Positions 20,212 through 32,645 of a DNA stretch of 64,000 nt are shown in pieces. Source of the DNA: Povalibacter uvarum (GTDB lineage: Bacteria; Pseudomonadota; Gammaproteobacteria; Steroidobacterales; Steroidobacteraceae). Each line of letters opens with the position of its first letter. Positions within the stretch are counted from its first letter, which is position 1. The stretch covers positions 636,754-700,753 of the forward strand of contig NZ_JACHHZ010000004.1 in the NCBI RefSeq assembly GCF_014202975.1. Reading direction: 5' to 3'. Both the position numbers and the translations under genes were made by a program. The notes beneath the pieces were generated by a model. That model was not told the DNA's origin. It worked only from the letters and a program-made list of their open reading frames with translations, and ran no database searches.

Positions 20212-21483
20212 ATGAACAAGCAACTGTTGTTGATCGCCCTGGTGGCGCTGAGCGCTTGCGGGTCGCGCGACGAATCAGGCGCAAAGGGCGGTGAGCATGC
20301 TGCCGTGGCGGCCGAAGCGGCCGAAGCGGCCGAAGCGGCCGAAGCGGCCGAAGCGGCTGTCCGGAAAGGCCCACACAACGGCCGTCTTCTGGCCGATGGT
20401 CCCTTTGCGTTGGAACTCGCCATTTTCGAAAGCGGCGTACCGCCCGAATACCATGCGTGGCCAACACTCGACAGCAAACCGGTGTCGCTGGCGGACGTGG
20501 AGCTCATCGTCGAGCTTACCCGGCTGGGCAACAAGGTCGATCGGTTCGAGTTCGCGCCGCAGGCGGACTATCTGCGAGGCAATGGCGTCGTCCGCGAGCC
20601 GCACTCCTTCGTCGTCAAGGTCACCGCCACGCATGCCGGCAAGACGTATCAGTGGAGCTTCGACAGCTTCGAGGGGCGCACCGCGATTGCCGCGGATATT
20701 GCGCAGAGCGCGGGGATCGAGACAGAGGTTGCCGGTCCGGCGAAGCTGGTCGACACGCTAACTTTGTACGGCAACATTGCGCCCGATCAGGCGCGTCAAC
20801 GGCAGGTGAGCGCGCGCTATCCGGGTCTGATCCGCACCGTGCATAAGAAGCTGGGCGACCAGGTTCGTGCCGGCGAACCTTTGGTCGCCATCGAGAGCAA
20901 CGAAAGCCTGCAGACATACACGGTGACCGCACCGGTGAATGGCATCGTCACGGCGCGCGATGCCAATCCCGGGGAGCAGTCGGGGGATCGCACGCTATTC
21001 ACGATCGTCGATCCTTCTTCGGTCTGGGCGGAGCTGTCCGTCTTTACGCGCGACCGCGCACGCGTTCGTCCTGGCGCAGTGGTACGAGTCCGGGGTGCGG
21101 ACTCCAGTACCGAAGTGCTGGGGAAGATCGAGCGCGTCGACGTTCAGGCCAGCGCCAATCAGGCCGTGATCGCACGTGCGACGCTCGACAACTCGAGCGG
21201 ACTGTTCATCCCCGGCGGCTTTGTCACTGCGGAAGTCTCTGTTGGCGAACGTGAAGTGCCGCTGGCCGTCAGGACCAGCGGGCTGCAGCCGTTCCGCGAC
21301 TTTACTGTCGTGTTCGAGAAGGTCGATGACACTTATGAAGTGCGCATGCTTGAGCTGGGCGAGCAGCGAGGCGAATGGGTTGAGGTGCTCGGCGGCCTGT
21401 CGCCGGGCGCGAGCTACGTGACCGAGAACAGTTATCTGATCAAGGCGGACGTCGAGAAGTCGGGCGCCTCACATGATCACTGA
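20212..21483 (+). CDS. czcB: CzcB-like lipoprotein adaptor of an RND efflux system
   Basis: This 423-residue membrane fusion protein begins with a lipoprotein signal (LLLIALVALSACGS, lipobox cysteine near residue 16). An Ala-Glu-Ala low-complexity linker made by five 9-bp repeats follows, then HNGRLLADGPFALEL, a lipoyl motif (KLGDQVRAGEPLVAIES) and a beta-barrel. It lacks the CusF and YWHDPM metal domains of the copper adaptor in this window. The start at 20212 is preferred to GTG 20200 because it begins the signal peptide. czcA follows after 73 bases. Confidence 0.9.
   Translation: MNKQLLLIALVALSACGSRDESGAKGGEHAAVAAEAAEAAEAAEAAEAAVRKGPHNGRLLADGPFALELAIFESGVPPEYHAWPTLDSKPVSLADVELIVELTRLGNKVDRFEFAPQADYLRGNGVVREPHSFVVKVTATHAGKTYQWSFDSFEGRTAIAADIAQSAGIETEVAGPAKLVDTLTLYGNIAPDQARQRQVSARYPGLIRTVHKKLGDQVRAGEPLVAIESNESLQTYTVTAPVNGIVTARDANPGEQSGDRTLFTIVDPSSVWAELSVFTRDRARVRPGAVVRVRGADSSTEVLGKIERVDVQASANQAVIARATLDNSSGLFIPGGFVTAEVSVGEREVPLAVRTSGLQPFRDFTVVFEKVDDTYEVRMLELGEQRGEWVEVLGGLSPGASYVTENSYLIKADVEKSGASHDH
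20311..20355 (+). repeat. Tandem 9-bp repeat inside czcB
   Basis: Five perfect copies of GCCGAAGCG encode an Ala/Glu linker just after the lipoprotein signal. Such a repeat is prone to slippage by multiples of 3 residues, so linker length probably varies between strains without breaking the frame. Confidence 0.85.
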
Positions 21484-21499
21484 TGACGCTCGAGGCTGA

Positions 21500-24685
<3,186 letters not shown>

Positions 24686-24755
24686 CGATATGACTTTCAA
24701 GCATCCACTTTTCCGCGTTCCTGTTCCCGTCTCACAACTGTAAAGGAGTCTCGAC

Positions 24756-25037
24756 ATGACCGTGATTCGATTCTATTCGGCCGCTGTCCTTGCCTTGGTC
24801 GTTAGTTCGGCTTCCGCGCATGAAGGCATGCACGGTCCAGGCGCCGAGTTCGATGCCAACGAAGATGGAAAGCTGTCGGTCGCGGAGTACACCGCTTACT
24901 TGCAATCCAGCAAGCAGGACGTTGCCGCGGCAGCCGAGAAGTTTGCCAAGCTCGATCGCGACAAGGATGGCTTCCTTACCAGCAGCGAGTTCATTCTGGG
25001 TTTGCCGAAGGCTCCCGCTGCAAACAACAACCAATGA
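24756..25037 (+). CDS. Secreted EF-hand protein
   Basis: This 93-residue protein has a signal peptide ending near SSASAHE and two EF-hand loops, DANEDGKLSVAEY (about residue 30) and DRDKDGFLTSSEF (about residue 70). Both keep the acidic positions 1, 3, 5 and 12 for Ca2+ or a similar divalent ion. Its place directly after czcA suggests a periplasmic divalent-metal buffer or sensor. A terminator-like hairpin follows. Confidence 0.8.
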   Translation: MTVIRFYSAAVLALVVSSASAHEGMHGPGAEFDANEDGKLSVAEYTAYLQSSKQDVAAAAEKFAKLDRDKDGFLTSSEFILGLPKAPAANNNQ

Positions 25038-25054
25038 TCGACAACAAGCAAGGG

Positions 25055-25075
25055 GGCGCCGATAGCGGCGCCTTT
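25055..25075 (+). terminator. Intrinsic terminator after the EF-hand gene
   Basis: A perfect 7-bp stem GGCGCCG-ATAG-CGGCGCC is followed by TTT and a pyrimidine run. It lies 18 bases past the stop codon and separates the czc genes from the next gene. The short T run suggests partial read-through. Confidence 0.65.
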
Positions 25076-25104
25076 CCTCCCACCTATCGACGTGGAGTCA
25101 AAGC

Positions 25105-25770
25105 GTGTCAAAGCCAGTTTCGCCGTACGAATCCAATCCTCCATCAGGCAAAGGTATCCTGGTCAGTGTGGCCGTCGCGCTGGCCGGCGCCGCCGCCGTG
25201 CTGGTGACTATCATCCTTCCAGCCGAATACAACATCGATCCCACGCGCATAGGCGGTGCACTCGGCCTGACCGCCCTGAATGCGCCCGCTCGAACGGTGC
25301 AGGTCGCCAATGTGGTGGGCGGCAACGAAAAGTACCGTGAAGTGGCGATTCCGGATTTCGGCCAGCCGGTGCCGTTGCCGAATCCCGACGTCTTTCAGAA
25401 AAGGACCGCGGCAGCAAACTCCGAAACGCTGACGATCACGCTGCAACCCGGGCAGCAAACAGAACTCAAGACGCTCCTGAAGACCAGCCAGATGCTCCTG
25501 TTCTCGTGGCAGGCCGAGGGCGGACAGGTTTACACCGATTTCCACGGGCACGAACCCGGTGCTGGTGACGATTTCTGGGTTCGATACGAGGAGCAGCAGG
25601 CTGGAACCGAGGGCCGCGGTTCGCTGGTCGCGCCGTTCGAGGGTGAGCACGGCTGGTTCTGGCTGAATATCAGTGAGACGCCGGTAACCATCAAGCTCAG
25701 TGTCAACGGCTACTACGAGAAGATGATCAACTATGGCATATCCGGCGGAACACCCTCGGGGGGCAAGTGA
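25105..25770 (+). CDS. Membrane-anchored periplasmic protein of the czc/HupE cluster
   Basis: This 221-residue protein has one N-terminal membrane segment (ILVSVAVALAGAAAVLVTII) and a periplasmic domain with KTSQMLLFSWQAEGGQVYTD and HDFHG-like histidine/aspartate segments. Proteins of this kind, usually labelled transmembrane anchor protein, recur beside CzcA and HupE/UreJ genes. No catalytic motif is visible. The stop is 1 base before the HupE-like start, so the two are probably coupled. Confidence 0.7.
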   Translation: MSKPVSPYESNPPSGKGILVSVAVALAGAAAVLVTIILPAEYNIDPTRIGGALGLTALNAPARTVQVANVVGGNEKYREVAIPDFGQPVPLPNPDVFQKRTAAANSETLTITLQPGQQTELKTLLKTSQMLLFSWQAEGGQVYTDFHGHEPGAGDDFWVRYEEQQAGTEGRGSLVAPFEGEHGWFWLNISETPVTIKLSVNGYYEKMINYGISGGTPSGGK

Positions 25771-25771
25771 C

Positions 25772-26458
25772 ATGTTCACGAAGCATGGCGTGTCAGCCAC
25801 TGTTTCTTTGCTGCTCGTCCTTTTCGCACCGCTTGCCCTGGCGCACGGAGTCGCCGGTGGTGACGCGGCGTACCTGGAGCGCATCCAGGGTGTGCAGTTC
25901 ATTCCGTTGATGTATTTGGGCGCGAAGCACATGGTCACGGGTTACGATCACTTGCTGTTTCTCGCGGGCGTCATCTTCTTCCTGTATCGAATCAAGGACG
26001 TCGCGCTGTATGTCACGCTGTTCGCTGTAGGACACAGCGTTACGCTCCTAACGGGGGTGCTCGCCGGAATCCATGCGAATCCCTATATCGTGGACGCGAT
26101 CATTGGCTTGTCCGTCGTGTACAAGGCGTTCGAAAACATCGGAGGGTTCAAGCGCCTGGGGATTGCGATCGACACTCGGGCCGCGGTGTTACTTTTCGGC
26201 TTCGCCCACGGTTTTGGCCTGTCGACGAAGTTGCAGGACCTCAGCTTGTCGCAGGATGGACTCGTGCCGAACATGATTGCGTTCAACATCGGCGTCGAAC
26301 TCGGTCAGTTTGCGGCTTTGGCGCTGATTCTGATTGCATTCAATCTCTGGCGCCGTGGCGATACGTTCGTGCGTGGCGCCTATGCTGCGAATGTGCTCAT
26401 CATGGCCGCTGGGTTTGCCCTCTTCGGTTATCAGCTCACGGGCTATCTGGTGACATGA
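25772..26458 (+). CDS. HupE/UreJ-family membrane protein
   Basis: This 228-residue protein begins with a signal-like segment (SLLLVLFAPLALAHG). About six helices follow, with the family pattern GAKHMVTGYDHLLFLAGV, a His/Asp cluster likely to bind a metal ion. HupE/UreJ proteins move Ni2+ or Co2+ or aid metalloenzyme maturation. Here there is no hydrogenase or urease, so it is more likely an accessory of divalent-metal handling. Confidence 0.75.
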   Translation: MFTKHGVSATVSLLLVLFAPLALAHGVAGGDAAYLERIQGVQFIPLMYLGAKHMVTGYDHLLFLAGVIFFLYRIKDVALYVTLFAVGHSVTLLTGVLAGIHANPYIVDAIIGLSVVYKAFENIGGFKRLGIAIDTRAAVLLFGFAHGFGLSTKLQDLSLSQDGLVPNMIAFNIGVELGQFAALALILIAFNLWRRGDTFVRGAYAANVLIMAAGFALFGYQLTGYLVT

Positions 26459-26499
26459 ACTGTCTGTGATGGCGGTTCTCCTGCGATGGACGATTCACC

Positions 26500-27564
26500 T
26501 TGTCACGTTTTTACGCACTGCAGCGGCACGCCCTCTACGTCCTGATCGCGGCAGCGCTATTCGGAGCGAGTGCGCCGCTTGCGAAGCGCTTGCTTGAACA
26601 ACAGAGCCCGCTCTCGCTCGCCGCGCTGGTGTACCTGGGCGGCGGCTTGGCGCTGGGTATCGCATGGCTGCTCCGGCGCAGGCACATGAAGGTGCCGCGG
26701 GCGCATGGCAGGTGGACGGCTTCCGAACTCGCGAACCTCGTGGGTGCGATTATCGCTGGCGGCGTGCTGGCGCCGATCATTCTCTTCTGGTCGCTCTCCA
26801 AAATGCCCGCCGCGAGCGCGTCGTTGCTGCTGAGCTTCGAGGGCTTGCTGACCGCCGTGTTTGCCGCCGTGATGTTTCACGAGGCCGTTGCCCGCCGCGT
26901 GTGGCTGGCGATGCTGATCATGATCATCGCTGGCGCCGTCCTGTCACTCGATCGCGGCGAGTTCGGCTTGCAACTCGTTCCTGCAGGGGGCGTGATTCTG
27001 GCGTGTGCGCTATGGGGGCTCGACAACAATCTGACACGCGCGGTGAGTCACAGAGACATCCTTGGAGTTGCGGCACTCAAGGGCCTTGTTGCAGGCGCGA
27101 CCAATACAGCGGTTGCAGCGCTTCTCGGCCACAGCTTGCTGGTTTCCGTTCAAGGCACGCTGGGTGCACTCGCCATGGGTGCATTGAGTTTTGGGTTGAG
27201 TCTCGTGCTGTTCGTCAGCGCGCTTGCCCATTTGGGCAGCGCCCGAACGGCGGCTCATTTCGGGACCGCGCCCTTCATCGGCGCGGCGCTCGCGGTGCTA
27301 CTCGGCGAGCCGCTCTCGCTTTCGTTGATCGCAGCAGTCGTCCTGACCGTGCTATCGACGTGGCTCGTGCTCACCGAGACCCACGAGCACGGACACACGC
27401 ATGAGACCATCGACCATGAGCACGCGCATGTTCATGACGAGCACCATCAGCACGGGCATGAAGGCGATGAAGGGCCGGAGCCGCATCGCCATCGCCACAG
27501 ACATGAACCGCTATCGCACAGCCACTCGCATTTGCCGGACTTGCATCATCGGCATCGGCATTGA
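26500..27564 (+). CDS. EamA/DMT-family transporter with a His-rich tail
   Basis: This 354-residue protein has ten predicted helices in two EamA halves (FGASAPLAKRLL near the start; CALWGLDNNLTRAVS at the second). The last about 60 residues form a His-rich cytoplasmic tail (DHEHAHVHDEHHQHGHEGDE). The usual DMT length is about 300, so the tail is an addition that probably binds metal. The frame uses a TTG start at 26500. It is the last gene of the cation cluster; a hairpin follows at 27641. Confidence 0.8.
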   Translation: MSRFYALQRHALYVLIAAALFGASAPLAKRLLEQQSPLSLAALVYLGGGLALGIAWLLRRRHMKVPRAHGRWTASELANLVGAIIAGGVLAPIILFWSLSKMPAASASLLLSFEGLLTAVFAAVMFHEAVARRVWLAMLIMIIAGAVLSLDRGEFGLQLVPAGGVILACALWGLDNNLTRAVSHRDILGVAALKGLVAGATNTAVAALLGHSLLVSVQGTLGALAMGALSFGLSLVLFVSALAHLGSARTAAHFGTAPFIGAALAVLLGEPLSLSLIAAVVLTVLSTWLVLTETHEHGHTHETIDHEHAHVHDEHHQHGHEGDEGPEPHRHRHRHEPLSHSHSHLPDLHHRHRH

Positions 27565-27640
27565 ATAAGGTGAAAGATCCTGCGCAATCTCACAAATGAA
27601 GTAGTGGGCGGCGGCGCCGATCAGTTGAAGTCCAGGCGCC

Positions 27641-27661
27641 GCTATCCGAATCCCGGATAGC
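27641..27661. terminator. Hairpin after the DMT gene
   Basis: An 8-bp perfect stem GCTATCCG-AATCC-CGGATAGC lies 77 bases past the stop of the DMT gene. There is no T-run, so termination may be Rho-assisted or the hairpin may have another role. Confidence 0.4.
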
Positions 27662-27729
27662 GTCCGTTCTGAAGGTGTCTCGGGGAACTCCTCTGTGCCA
27701 CAGGTGTTTGCGATGTCCTCAGCCTCACA

Positions 27730-28968
27730 ATGCCAACTCATGTGAAGACAGAACGGGCATCCAGGTTAGTGAGCGATCGTGGCTGGCTCTACTTCGCCGT
27801 ATTCGTGCGCTCGCTGGCGACGGGCATGATCGGCGTCCTTCTCGGGATCTACCTCTCCGAACTACACCTCGGCGCGGACGCGATCGGCGTCATTGTCGGC
27901 GTCGGATTGGGCGGGGCGGCTGTGGCGACGTTTCTCGTCACCCTCTATGCCGATCGCGCCGGGCATCGTGCAACGTTGCTTCTCATTACATTCTCAAGCT
28001 GTGTTGGCGCAGTGTTGCTTGCACTGAGTGCGCATCCGGTCGCCCTTGGATTCGCAGCGCTGGTCGGGATGGTCAATGGAATGGGCAGGGACCGCGGTGC
28101 CGCGCTGGTGGTGGAGCAGGCGGCATTGCCCGCGACCGCGTCGGATCGCGAGCGCACCATGGTATTTGCGAAGTACAACGTTCTTCAGGACATCGGCCAC
28201 GCGCTGGGTGCGTTGCTGGCTGCGTTGCCAGCGATACTTCAGCAGAGCGGCGTTGCGGAGCTTCCGGCATTTCGCACATCCGTGGCGGTCTACGCTGCGC
28301 TGTCCTTCCTGCCCGTGTTGGCGTATTGGCGTCTCTCATCGAACGTTGAAGCGACGCATGTCGCTGCCGCGAAGCGTGTATCGCCCGAAACGCGCAGCAT
28401 TCTGTGGAAGATCTCCTCGCTATTTGCCCTCGACAGTCTCGCGGGCGGGTTCTTGACGACGGCCCTTCTATCGTTTTTCTTCCACGAACGGTTTGGAGTC
28501 GGCATTGAGATGATCGGGTTGCTGTTCTTCGCGGCTCGGATCGCGAACGCGGCTTCGCACATCGCTGCTGCGTGGCTCGCCCAACGCATTGGTCTCGTGA
28601 ACACCATGGTGTTCACGCACATTCCTTCGAGCCTGCTGCTCGCGACTGTTCCTTTCATGCCGAGTTTCCCAATAGCGGCGGCATTGTTCCTTCTGCGCGA
28701 GGGCTTCGTTGAAATGGATGTACCGACGCGGCAGTCATACGTGATGGCGATCGTCCGACCTGAAGAGCGAGCGTTTGCTTCAGGCGTCACTCACCTTGTG
28801 CGTCTCGCTGGTTGGGCAATCGCTCCGGCGCTCGCCGGTTACTTGATGGGCGGCGGCCATCTCGCGCTTCCGCTTCTGATTGGAGCTGGGATGAAAATTG
28901 CGTACGACCTGATGCTCTGGCGCTCATTCCGCCGGTTGCGACCGCCCGAGGAATGCGAGCCTGTGTGA
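27730..28968 (+). CDS. MFS transporter
   Basis: This 412-residue protein has about twelve helices. The first MFS loop is partly preserved as TLYADRAGHRATL. A large part is hydrophobic with few charged residues. It follows the metal-resistance genes but is separated by a hairpin and 165 bases, so it may have its own promoter. The substrate is unknown. Confidence 0.8.
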   Translation: MPTHVKTERASRLVSDRGWLYFAVFVRSLATGMIGVLLGIYLSELHLGADAIGVIVGVGLGGAAVATFLVTLYADRAGHRATLLLITFSSCVGAVLLALSAHPVALGFAALVGMVNGMGRDRGAALVVEQAALPATASDRERTMVFAKYNVLQDIGHALGALLAALPAILQQSGVAELPAFRTSVAVYAALSFLPVLAYWRLSSNVEATHVAAAKRVSPETRSILWKISSLFALDSLAGGFLTTALLSFFFHERFGVGIEMIGLLFFAARIANAASHIAAAWLAQRIGLVNTMVFTHIPSSLLLATVPFMPSFPIAAALFLLREGFVEMDVPTRQSYVMAIVRPEERAFASGVTHLVRLAGWAIAPALAGYLMGGGHLALPLLIGAGMKIAYDLMLWRSFRRLRPPEECEPV

Positions 28969-29037
28969 CGGGATGCGGCGAGATCATTGGTAGCTGACGT
29001 CATCGAACAACGTGAGCTATCCCCTTTGTCCAGAGTC

Positions 29038-29468
29038 TCACACCGCACCCGCGTCCGTCAGCGTCACTTCATTTTGGCCATGAGGTAAGTGTCGAAGGAG
29101 CAGCGCGTTGGCAGCTGCCGCGAAGAATGCAGCGACCGGCAGGAAATACCTCGGCCAAGTGGTATCGGGCTCCAGATCCTGGAAAACGCAGAGCAGCGAC
29201 AGAGCCGCTGTGAACAACACGAGGATGGTGTAGGCATCGGTGAGTGGGTCTTCTCGCAAGTTCCGGGCAGCCCTGGGCATTGGGATCCACAGGACGGCGG
29301 CGAATCCCAATGAGGGCATGAAGACGGGCAGGCATTCATCAGCCAGACGTCAGCCAGTGGATCTGGGGGCTCAGCAGATACATCGAGCCCGCCATACAGC
29401 GCGACCAGCAGGCCGACAAACCGGCCAACGGCCCTGATCGTCCAGTGCAGGCAACTTCGATATGGCAT
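29038..29468 (-). pseudogene. Frameshifted small membrane protein gene
   Basis: Two overlapping reverse frames read as one protein. The first begins MPYRSCLHWTIRAVGRFVGL and runs to PDPLADVWL; the second continues as ECLPVFMPSLGFAAVLWIPM, with two further hydrophobic segments, and ends at 29038. The shift lies near 29335-29345. Both parts are hydrophobic in the manner of a four-helix inner-membrane protein. The function is unknown. The 28969-29849 interval otherwise shows no intact gene. Confidence 0.5.
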
Positions 29469-29849
29469 GACATCGACGATCCCCTTTCCACCGCGGGATG
29501 CCGGCGGCACATGCTCGGCCGTCAGCTGTCCGCGGCCGAGGGCGGCGATATCGAGCTGTAGCTGGCATCGCAGGGGCCAGAAAGTAAAGGGTCTCCTTGC
29601 TCAGCACTGCTGACGCCTCAGGTCGTCGAGGAACTGCAGAAAACTCGGAAAAAAATGGAGGTGAGAAGAGCGTCTACGCACCTGTGGATTTCGCCCAGAT
29701 GCTGGCGAAACATCAGGTGACCGATGACCGCTCGATGAATGCGTGGAGCCACAACCCGTTGAAGGTTAGGGGAGGGCGGGGTGACTATTGCGCGGATTGA
29801 CTTCTCCACCGTCTTCAGGCCAATGTTTTGGGGACGGCACGAGGACATC

Positions 29850-30158
29850 ATGAAGACTGCCAGTGATCGCTTTTCAGCGGAGGAAGAGGGACGCGTGGTC
29901 GCGGATGTACTTCGCGGCATGTTGAGGTTCGTATGGGGCGTCGTTCGCGTACCCACTCTGATAGTTCTGGCCTTCCTTGAGCCCTTCGTCCGGATACTGC
30001 TGATGGGAACCGCAATTGGGAGTCTGTTGACCGGACTGGTCTACAAGGGATCGAGTGTCGCGCCGCCCATACCGTTCTGGGTGATGCTCTGCGTATCGTT
30101 GGGCTGTGTGATGCTTGTTCGAGCCTATCACTGCGTGCTTCGATTGTTCTCTAGATAG
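29850..30158 (+). CDS. Small conserved ICE membrane protein
   Basis: This 102-residue protein has two hydrophobic segments (VRVPTLIVLAFLEPFVRILL and WVMLCVSLGCVMLVRAYH) and a charged N-terminus. ATG 29850, with GAGG 5 bases upstream, is preferred to GTG 29781. Similar proteins precede transfer genes in ICEs of gammaproteobacteria (recalled, not searched). The function is unknown. Confidence 0.6.
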   Translation: MKTASDRFSAEEEGRVVADVLRGMLRFVWGVVRVPTLIVLAFLEPFVRILLMGTAIGSLLTGLVYKGSSVAPPIPFWVMLCVSLGCVMLVRAYHCVLRLFSR

Positions 30159-30360
30159 ATCCACGGCCCGCCACAGAGAGTGTGCCGACGTGTTCGCCAA
30201 CGTCTCCGGCACCGAGTCATCTGGGCCCGTGCATTCCGCGCGATTGGGGAAGAAACCGATTTATTGGTCCATCACCTCGAGTGTCTGCCACTGAGGCGGC
30301 AGACTTACTCTGGATTCCAATAATTCCTTACAGATCAGATACATGGACTATCGCATAGTT

Positions 30361-30406
30361 TTGCAATCTGTCGGGTTTTTGCATACTATTGTGTCGGGTT
30401 TTTGCA
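30361..30406 (+). promoter_or_regulatory. Promoter and repeated operator of the AbiEi/AbiEii pair
   Basis: TTGCAA (30361-30366) and TACTAT (30384-30389) with a 17-base spacer form a good sigma-70 promoter. The 15-mer TGTCGGGTTTTTGCA occurs in the spacer (30369-30383) and again at the expected start of transcription (30392-30406), 23 bases apart. Binding at both copies would block RNA polymerase, consistent with autorepression by AbiEi. Confidence 0.7.
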
Positions 30407-30418
30407 AGGGTGTTTTGT

Positions 30419-30844
30419 ATGCGCGACCGAAGCAGAAAGACCTTGCGTGACAAGGTAGAAGCATTGATTGCTCGAAGGAGCGACGATGTGTTTCTCACGC
30501 GCGAGTTTGCTCGCCTTGGAGGCGAGGATCAGGTCATTCGAGCCTTGCGGGAGTTGGTTCGCGAGGGGCGATTGATCCGGCTCGGCTACGGCGTTTACGC
30601 ACGCGCCGAGCGGTCGAGGCTTTCGGGTCGCCCCGTTCTGACTGCACGTGACGGCTTCGTTGGCGCTTCGCGGGAAGCGTTGACGAAGCTTGGCGTCGAA
30701 TGGGAGCCCACCGAAGCAGAGCGTGCGTACAATGAGGGGCGATCGACGCAGGTGCCAGCTAATGCGGTCGTCCGTGTCAAAGGCCGCTTCGCTCGTCGGC
30801 TAGGCTACGGGGGCAATAGCCTCGTGGTTGAGCGACGCACGTGA
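30419..30844 (+). CDS. abiEi: AbiEi-family antitoxin/transcriptional regulator (DUF6088-type)
   Basis: This 141-residue protein has an N-terminal winged-helix region (DVFLTREFARLGGEDQVIRA, then LVREGRLIRLGYGVYARAER) and a C-terminal domain ending in GGNSLVVERRT. AbiEi proteins neutralise the AbiEii nucleotidyltransferase and repress their own promoter. ATG 30419 is chosen because the promoter repeats lie just upstream; the frame is open from 30389. The stop overlaps the toxin start by 4 bases (GTGA). Confidence 0.85.
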   Translation: MRDRSRKTLRDKVEALIARRSDDVFLTREFARLGGEDQVIRALRELVREGRLIRLGYGVYARAERSRLSGRPVLTARDGFVGASREALTKLGVEWEPTEAERAYNEGRSTQVPANAVVRVKGRFARRLGYGGNSLVVERRT

Positions 30845-31788
30845 CCTATGATCCGGCCGAGATTCGTGAGGCCCAAGCGTACTTCGGTTTCGCGCGCCCC
30901 GTACTCATTGAGAAAGACTGGCACATCATTCGCGCGATGAGCGCCATAGCTGCGACGGACGCTGCTCCATTTCAGCTGATATTTTCGGGCGGCACTTGTT
31001 TGGCGCGCGCCCACAAGCTGATCCGCCGTATGTCGGAAGATGTCGATTTCAAGATCGTGCCTATCGACGCAAGTGCGGTGAGCAAGTCACAGCGCCGCAG
31101 GCAGCTTGCGGATCTGCGCGACAAAATCACTGCGAGCCTTCACGCAGCTGGCTTTCCGATTGATCCCGCCGACGGTGCTCAACTTCAATCGCGTGACGAC
31201 AACCGCTACACGGTTTATCAACTCCAATATGCGACGTCAGGCGAAGAGCAAGCTCCGCTCCGATCGACGATCCAGGTCGAATTGAACTACGCCACACTGA
31301 GGAAGGCGAGCGTCGAGCTTCCAGTTGCATCGTTCGTCGCCGAGGCGTTCGGTCGTGCTCCGGAAATATTCGCAATCCCCTGTGTCACTGTCGAGGAAAC
31401 TGCGGCGGAGAAGCTGATATCGCTCACTCGTCGCACGGCAATGGAGATCGCGGGATTGAGCCGTACTCCAGACCCCACCCTTGTGCGACATGTCTACGAC
31501 CTGCATATCACCCGGCAGCGCTATGACAACTCGTCGGTCGTAGCGTTAGCCAAAGAAATTATGTCGCAGGACGCTGAAGAGTTCCGCAACCAGTTTCCGG
31601 CCTATCGTGACGATCCGGTCCAAGAGACGCGACGCGCGTTAGCGGCGCTCGAGAAGGAAGACGTGTACGCGCACAGGTACGCTGAGTTCGTTCAGCTGAT
31701 GGTCTATGGCGAACGACCCTCCTACGTTGATGCCATGCAGACGGTTGCGTCGCTAACGAAGGGTCTGCTCGCGTCGGTCTCGCCGTAG
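30841..31788 (+). CDS. abiEii: AbiEii-family nucleotidyltransferase toxin
   Basis: This 315-residue protein carries the type IV toxin motif GGTCLARAHKLIRRMSEDVDF at about residue 50, with GG-T and the catalytic acidic D-D pair. Further signature segments are EKLISLTRR and DPTLVRHVYDLH. It should transfer nucleotides to an acceptor such as tRNA and stop growth. The pair stabilises the ICE or aborts phage infection. The start is GTG 30841. Confidence 0.88.
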   Translation: MTYDPAEIREAQAYFGFARPVLIEKDWHIIRAMSAIAATDAAPFQLIFSGGTCLARAHKLIRRMSEDVDFKIVPIDASAVSKSQRRRQLADLRDKITASLHAAGFPIDPADGAQLQSRDDNRYTVYQLQYATSGEEQAPLRSTIQVELNYATLRKASVELPVASFVAEAFGRAPEIFAIPCVTVEETAAEKLISLTRRTAMEIAGLSRTPDPTLVRHVYDLHITRQRYDNSSVVALAKEIMSQDAEEFRNQFPAYRDDPVQETRRALAALEKEDVYAHRYAEFVQLMVYGERPSYVDAMQTVASLTKGLLASVSP

Positions 31789-31874
31789 ACGCGGGACGCC
31801 CTCCAATCGCAGGACGCACCGCAACTGACCTCGCCAGGCAGAGCGATCGGCTATTACGGTTTCGCCGTTCCCGT

Positions 31875-32645
31875 TCACCCGAAATCGGATACGGAATCTG
31901 CGCGGCTCACGTCTCCAACGGAGATTTCGCGAAGCTGAGATGCGCGAACGACGGCATGCGAGCGCGTAGTGACGCCAAGGCGACGCTTCGCATTCTCGAC
32001 GTGGCGGTGAGCTGTGTGCTCGCTTATGCGCAAGATTTGCCCGATCGCCCAATCACTCTTTCCTTCTGCTACGAGCTCGAGACATTGACATTCCCGCGGC
32101 GTAAGCGAGATTGCTGGTCGCGGATCGTGCGCAAGCAGCAGGTCATCGAGCAATCTTTCGTAAAGGAACGTGCATACCAGCTGAGCGGCGAAGTAGTTGT
32201 AGGCGCTGATGGCGGACGAATCGGATATGACTGAGCAGGAGGCACCGCAAGTAGCGGTGCGTCGGCGGCGCATCGGAATGGTGTAACCACGAGACAGCCC
32301 AACGGATCGCGCTTCCGCGAGCATGTCGGATTGGGGGGTGGAGAGTGGAGAACGAAAGTCGGGTGCGTCCCAGCAGAAGGGGACTAAGGTGCGCTCAGCG
32401 TGAACCATGACGGGATCGATCTCATGCAGTCTCCGTTCGCTATAGGCGGTCACCCAGGACACGGGATAGTTGTACAGCATGACGGCATCGCTCGGAGGGC
32501 TGCACGGGTCGACATGTGAACAACAGGCAAAATATGGGAAGCCAAGATTCTCCAAAGTGACCCGAAAGGCCTCGCCCAGAGCGGTGGCCGGGAGGTCCTT
32601 CCTGCTGTTCTCAATGAATGATTGGGCTAGATCGAACGGTTCCAT
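31875..32645 (-). CDS. LuxR-family regulator with autoinducer-binding domain (LuxR solo)
   Basis: This 256-residue protein has an N-terminal AHL-binding-type domain. The key pattern YNYPVSWVTAYSERRL...DPV...PFCWD contains the conserved Trp, Tyr and Asp ligand residues. A C-terminal LuxR helix-turn-helix (LTPRECQCLELVAEGKSDWA) follows. ATG 32645 has GGCGGA upstream; a TTG at 32660 is less likely. No luxI synthase is present in the window. It may tie transfer to cell density through signals made elsewhere. Confidence 0.85.
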   Translation of the reverse strand: MEPFDLAQSFIENSRKDLPATALGEAFRVTLENLGFPYFACCSHVDPCSPPSDAVMLYNYPVSWVTAYSERRLHEIDPVMVHAERTLVPFCWDAPDFRSPLSTPQSDMLAEARSVGLSRGYTIPMRRRRTATCGASCSVISDSSAISAYNYFAAQLVCTFLYERLLDDLLLAHDPRPAISLTPRECQCLELVAEGKSDWAIGQILRISEHTAHRHVENAKRRLGVTTRSHAVVRASQLREISVGDVSRADSVSDFG

